Assembly (NCBI GenBank): GCA_041398825.1
Contig: JAWKTX010000002.1
Location: 372,001 to 436,000, forward strand
Reading direction: 5' to 3'
Length of the DNA: 64,000 nucleotides
Source: Planctomycetaceae bacterium
Lineage (GTDB): Bacteria; Planctomycetota; Planctomycetia; Planctomycetales; Planctomycetaceae
Below, in pieces: positions 61,201 through 64,000 of the stretch. The notes beneath the pieces are model-generated. The model was given only the letters and a program-made list of their open reading frames with translations. It did not search any database and had not been told where the DNA came from. Within the stretch, counting starts at the first letter, position 1; every line of letters begins with the position of its first letter. Both the position numbers and the translations under genes were made by a program.

Positions 61201-62460
61201 TCAGTCATTGATGCTTGTTTCAAGAAACCGAGCCAGTTTGTGGAAGTCGCTCCCTGCCGGAATGAAACGCACTTTCGTCACCAGGGTTTCAGGGTCAACC
61301 AGTTTTTCGAAGGGTACGTAGTGCAGGTCCAGCTGCCCTGAAACGGACACCATCACTCCGTTGTGCTTTTCTTCACACAAAGCTCTGTAGGCCCCAACCC
61401 CCAGCTGGCTTCCCAGCATCACGTCGAATGCGTGCGGTCGAGCACATCGGCATTCGTACCCAAGCTGCAATCCGGTGACTTTTCGTTTAACGCCTGTCTG
61501 AGATTCGTACCGAGCGGCGGCGCGTTTCGCAAACATCTTGCCGAGGTCAACATGCGCAACTGAGATGTGACCATGGTCGTCTCGCGGCACGTCTTTCAAC
61601 GCTTCGTCCGGCAGGTATTCTGCCAAACCTTCGGCAAGAACAATGACACCGTATTCCTTGCCCTCTTTCTCCTGTCGATATCGCATAACACGGACAATCT
61701 TGTCAACTACCTTGTCGATGTCCATCACTTTGCGCGTCGAGGTGGAATCCGCAGACAGGTACTTCTCGTTGATATCCTCCACACTGATCACGAGGCTGGC
61801 TTCACCAGCAATGGCCGCACCATACGCGAGCCAGCCGGCGCTTCGCCCCATCGATTCCACCATAAAGTAGGCTCGAGCGGCTTCGGCATCAGCGTGCAGA
61901 TTGCTGATTTCTGTTCCCAGTGTTTCGACTGCGGTAAAGTAACCAAAGGTAAAGTCGATCCCCATGTAGTCGTTGTCGATTGTCTTCGGCACGTGAACAA
62001 CCGGCATCCGTTTCTGATCTGCCGGCAGTTTGTCCTGGTACATCTTCAGTTTATTCGCGGTCTTCAGAGTGTCATCGCCACCGATTGACACCAGCGCGTC
62101 GACGCCGATTGACCGTAACCCCTCGTAGACTCGTTTCATCGGTGCAGATTTTTCTGCATCTTCAAGATGTTCGGGAGCAGTGATATGCTTCCCCGGATTG
62201 GCTCGGGCTGTGCCGATCAGGATCCCCTGCTTGCTTCGTGTCCGTCGAAGCATAACTTCAGTCAGCTTCATGTAATGGACACCTTCGATCAGCGGCTGAC
62301 TGGGGGCAAAATCAATCAGGTTTGAATAACCATATTTGATGCCAACAACTTCAATGCCGTTTTTGATGCAGGAGATCGCACAAGTTGAAATAACTGCATT
62401 GGCTGCCGGAGCCGGGCCACCTGCAAACAGCAACGCAACGCGCTTAATACCGTGAGACAT
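61201..62460 (-). CDS. pfp: 6-phosphofructokinase, probably PPi-dependent
   Basis: The 419-residue enzyme phosphorylates fructose 6-phosphate in glycolysis. It belongs to the group II phosphofructokinases by length and motifs: AGGPAPAANAVIST at 13-26, SIGGDDTLKTAN at 125-136 and PKTIDNDYMGIDFTFGY at 158-174. The second Asp of GGDD (residue 130), where ATP enzymes have Gly, together with Lys159 marks pyrophosphate use, which makes the step reversible. MVESMGRSAGWLAYG is also conserved. Planctomycetes commonly have this form. The gene stands alone, with a terminator after it. Confidence 0.92.
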   Translation of the reverse strand: MSHGIKRVALLFAGGPAPAANAVISTCAISCIKNGIEVVGIKYGYSNLIDFAPSQPLIEGVHYMKLTEVMLRRTRSKQGILIGTARANPGKHITAPEHLEDAEKSAPMKRVYEGLRSIGVDALVSIGGDDTLKTANKLKMYQDKLPADQKRMPVVHVPKTIDNDYMGIDFTFGYFTAVETLGTEISNLHADAEAARAYFMVESMGRSAGWLAYGAAIAGEASLVISVEDINEKYLSADSTSTRKVMDIDKVVDKIVRVMRYRQEKEGKEYGVIVLAEGLAEYLPDEALKDVPRDDHGHISVAHVDLGKMFAKRAAARYESQTGVKRKVTGLQLGYECRCARPHAFDVMLGSQLGVGAYRALCEEKHNGVMVSVSGQLDLHYVPFEKLVDPETLVTKVRFIPAGSDFHKLARFLETSIND

Positions 62461-62643
62461 TGGGAACTAAATCCTTGAAGGCAAAAAGTAACGAGAGGTC
62501 ATTTCGCAACCCTGCTCCCTGTAGTGATTCCGGAGAATCCAACGAGTTTCCAGAAGCCTCTCAACTTCCGCGATGGGTTGTGACTTGAATGTGTTGCCGG
62601 GAAGGTGGCGGCTGGAAAAGTTTTCCTCCGTCACACAGAGTCG

Positions 62644-63270
62644 TCAGCGTACGACCTGCCTGTCTCCGTCCCATGCGATTTGTTTCTCACGGTTCACCAC
62701 CATGTCCCAGTCCATACGGTGTGGCGGATTCAGGTAGTGACGGAATGCCGCCGACATTTGTCGTGCAACTTCCCAGTAACTGACACCACCAAATCCTGCA
62801 CCCAGGGCCGGAAACACAATCGTGTTGATCCGATTTGAATCGAAGTGCTGAGTATTGTGCCGATAGACGGCAAGAAATGCTGCCCAGGTGGCAACATAAA
62901 CGTGACCAGTCCCGTCAATCGATCCCGGCACCCTCATTGTTGGAGTGTGAGCGACAAACGGATAATCAGGCGTACCTGTGCTTTGTACGAAACTTGTCCC
63001 GACGGGTTGTTCTCCCAGATATTCATCCATGATTCGAAACTGAATCGACTTCATCAGTTCTTCACCATGGAAACCAACAACTGCGGCGTCAATTCCCGCG
63101 GTCATGATTCCGTAGCAATTACCAGCCGTCACAAAACAGTCGTGTGGCGGCAACTGCTCAAATCGTGTGTTCAGAATCCGCACCTCCGACAGGCCCGAAA
63201 AGTGATTCCTCCAGGCCGAACACATGTGCTCGTCCGGATGGACTAACCACACTTCAACTGGTAACGGCAT
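62644..63270 (-). CDS. Macro domain (Appr-1-p processing-like) protein
   Basis: The ~208-residue protein has FVTAGNCYGIMTAGIDAAVV (residues ~45-64), the macro-domain loop that binds ADP-ribose. Later parts are FVAHTPTMRVPGSI, VYVATWAAFLAVYRHN and TIVFPALGAGFGGVSYWEVARQM, the second phosphate loop and the helix after it. Such proteins bind or remove ADP-ribose or related metabolites. This subgroup, with TAGNCYG and ALGAGFGG, also occurs next to phage and bacterial housekeeping genes. It starts 31 bases after the accC stop on the same strand, so it may be read from the acc transcript. ATG at 63270 fits the family; a longer frame to 63411 overlaps accC. Confidence 0.85.
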   Translation of the reverse strand: MPLPVEVWLVHPDEHMCSAWRNHFSGLSEVRILNTRFEQLPPHDCFVTAGNCYGIMTAGIDAAVVGFHGEELMKSIQFRIMDEYLGEQPVGTSFVQSTGTPDYPFVAHTPTMRVPGSIDGTGHVYVATWAAFLAVYRHNTQHFDSNRINTIVFPALGAGFGGVSYWEVARQMSAAFRHYLNPPHRMDWDMVVNREKQIAWDGDRQVVR

Positions 63271-63301
63271 TTGAAGGGTTTCTGATGATCCTCTCGATCG
63301 T

Positions 63302-64000
63302 TTACCAGGTTCGTTCGACAAACGTAGTGTCGACAGTTCCTTCAACGAACGCCGAATGGTTAAACATTTTGCGAGCCAGTGGCAGCGTCGTCTGAATTCC
63401 TTCGACCACAAATTCTCTCAAACAACGCTTCATACACTGAATCGATTCGTCCCGCGTGGGTTTGTGGACAATTAGCTTTCCGATCATTGAATCGTAATAC
63501 GGACTGATGCGGTATCCTTCGTACACGTGCGAGTCAAACCGCACTCCCAGACCGCCCGGCAGGCGAAGTTTTGAAATGGTTCCCGGACTTCCTCGGAAGT
63601 CATTGTCCGGGTCTTCTGCATTCACACGCAGTTCGATCGCGGACCCGGTGCACTTGATGTCTTCCTGAGTAAACGGCAACGGTTCTCCGGCTGCTACCAG
63701 AATCTGCTGCTTGATCAGGTCAATCCCCGTCACCATTTCCGTGACGGGATGTTCCACCTGGATTCGGGCGTTGACCTCAATGAAGTAGAAGTTGAAATTC
63801 TTATCCAGAATGAATTCCACCGTACCGGCATTCTGATACCCAGCCTCTTGAATCAGCTTCACGCGCAGTTGCAGATGTTCATACGAACTTCGTGCGGCAG
63901 ATTCGGGGCGGGGCTTTCCTCAATCAGTTTTTGGTGGCGACGCTGCATTGAGCAATCACGTTCCCACAGGTGCACGGCGTTACCATGCGAATCCGCAAGA
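63302..64000 (-). CDS. accC: Biotin carboxylase subunit of acetyl-CoA carboxylase, 3' part, apparent frameshift, cut by window edge
   Basis: Two frames together encode AccC. From 64000 to ~63883 the minus strand reads LADSHGNAVHLWERDCSMQR and HQKLIEESPAPNLPHEVR, which is AccC sequence. From 63862 to 63302 another frame continues with VKLIQEAGYQNAGTVEFIL, FIEVNARIQVEHPVTEMVTG, the biotin-carboxylase signature, and ends in VDTTFVERTW. Between the last Arg of the first part and the Val of the second there are 20 bases where the family predicts 21 (seven residues), so one base is missing within 63863-63882. AccC is normally essential, so a sequencing or assembly error is more likely than a dead gene, unless a second copy exists. 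The N-terminal part is outside the window. Confidence 0.85.

Overview
The window looks like a chromosomal segment of a planctomycete, probably of the Planctomycetaceae/Gimesia-Rubinisphaera-Fuerstiella type. This is an inference from gene families, not from a marker gene: no rRNA or tRNA gene was recognised. The pointers are several families common in planctomycetes (PmoA/DUF6807-like, DUF3500, DUF1570, DUF1207, a large Pro-rich DUF11 protein, a LarA-like DUF2088 protein), an ECF sigma factor of the planctomycete-rich type at the left edge, a fused SecDF, and a PPi-type phosphofructokinase. Base composition is moderately GC-rich and even. No phage, transposase or CRISPR array was seen.

Layout. 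1-166 holds the end-truncated ECF sigma factor. 1211-7049 is a tightly overlapping five-gene operon for glycan or lipid-linked sugar work (GT2 transferase, SDR epimerase, DegT aminotransferase, methyltransferase, GT-C membrane transferase). 7261-10937 has three minus-strand genes of poorly known function. 11114-26947 is a long plus-strand chemosensory cluster: a GspE-N/MshEN-like protein, CheA with two CheW-like domains, CheW, four MCPs without a recognisable HAMP domain (one with a c-type haem motif), CheY, an HDOD protein, CheB, CheR, CheX, a second CheY and an unknown protein. No flagellar or pilus genes are in view.

27203-33165 is a minus-strand group: a membrane Swt1-type HEPN protein, a fungal-like cystathionine gamma-synthase homologue, a pyruvate/indolepyruvate-type decarboxylase and an ankyrin protein with a perfect 7-residue tandem repeat. 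33504-43405 is mostly housekeeping: MMPL exporter, tgt, yajC, secDF, then speA with a VOC protein. 43957-56769 holds exported or envelope proteins: a double-domain cyanophycinase-like hydrolase, a 1003-residue TPR protein, a 1000-residue DUF11 protein, a LarA-like enzyme, a DUF1570 metallopeptidase-like lipoprotein and a DUF1207 protein. 57000-64000 contains an APC permease coupled to an exported methyltransferase, a membrane cupredoxin, folD, a PPi-phosphofructokinase, a macro-domain protein and the 3' part of accC, which appears frameshifted.

The most unusual signals are a ~100 bp intergenic element with inverted-repeat ends in three good copies plus one degenerate copy, the HAMP-less chemosensory cluster with its haem MCP and a possible second CheX-like protein, the 21 bp minisatellite inside the ankyrin gene, and the accC frameshift.
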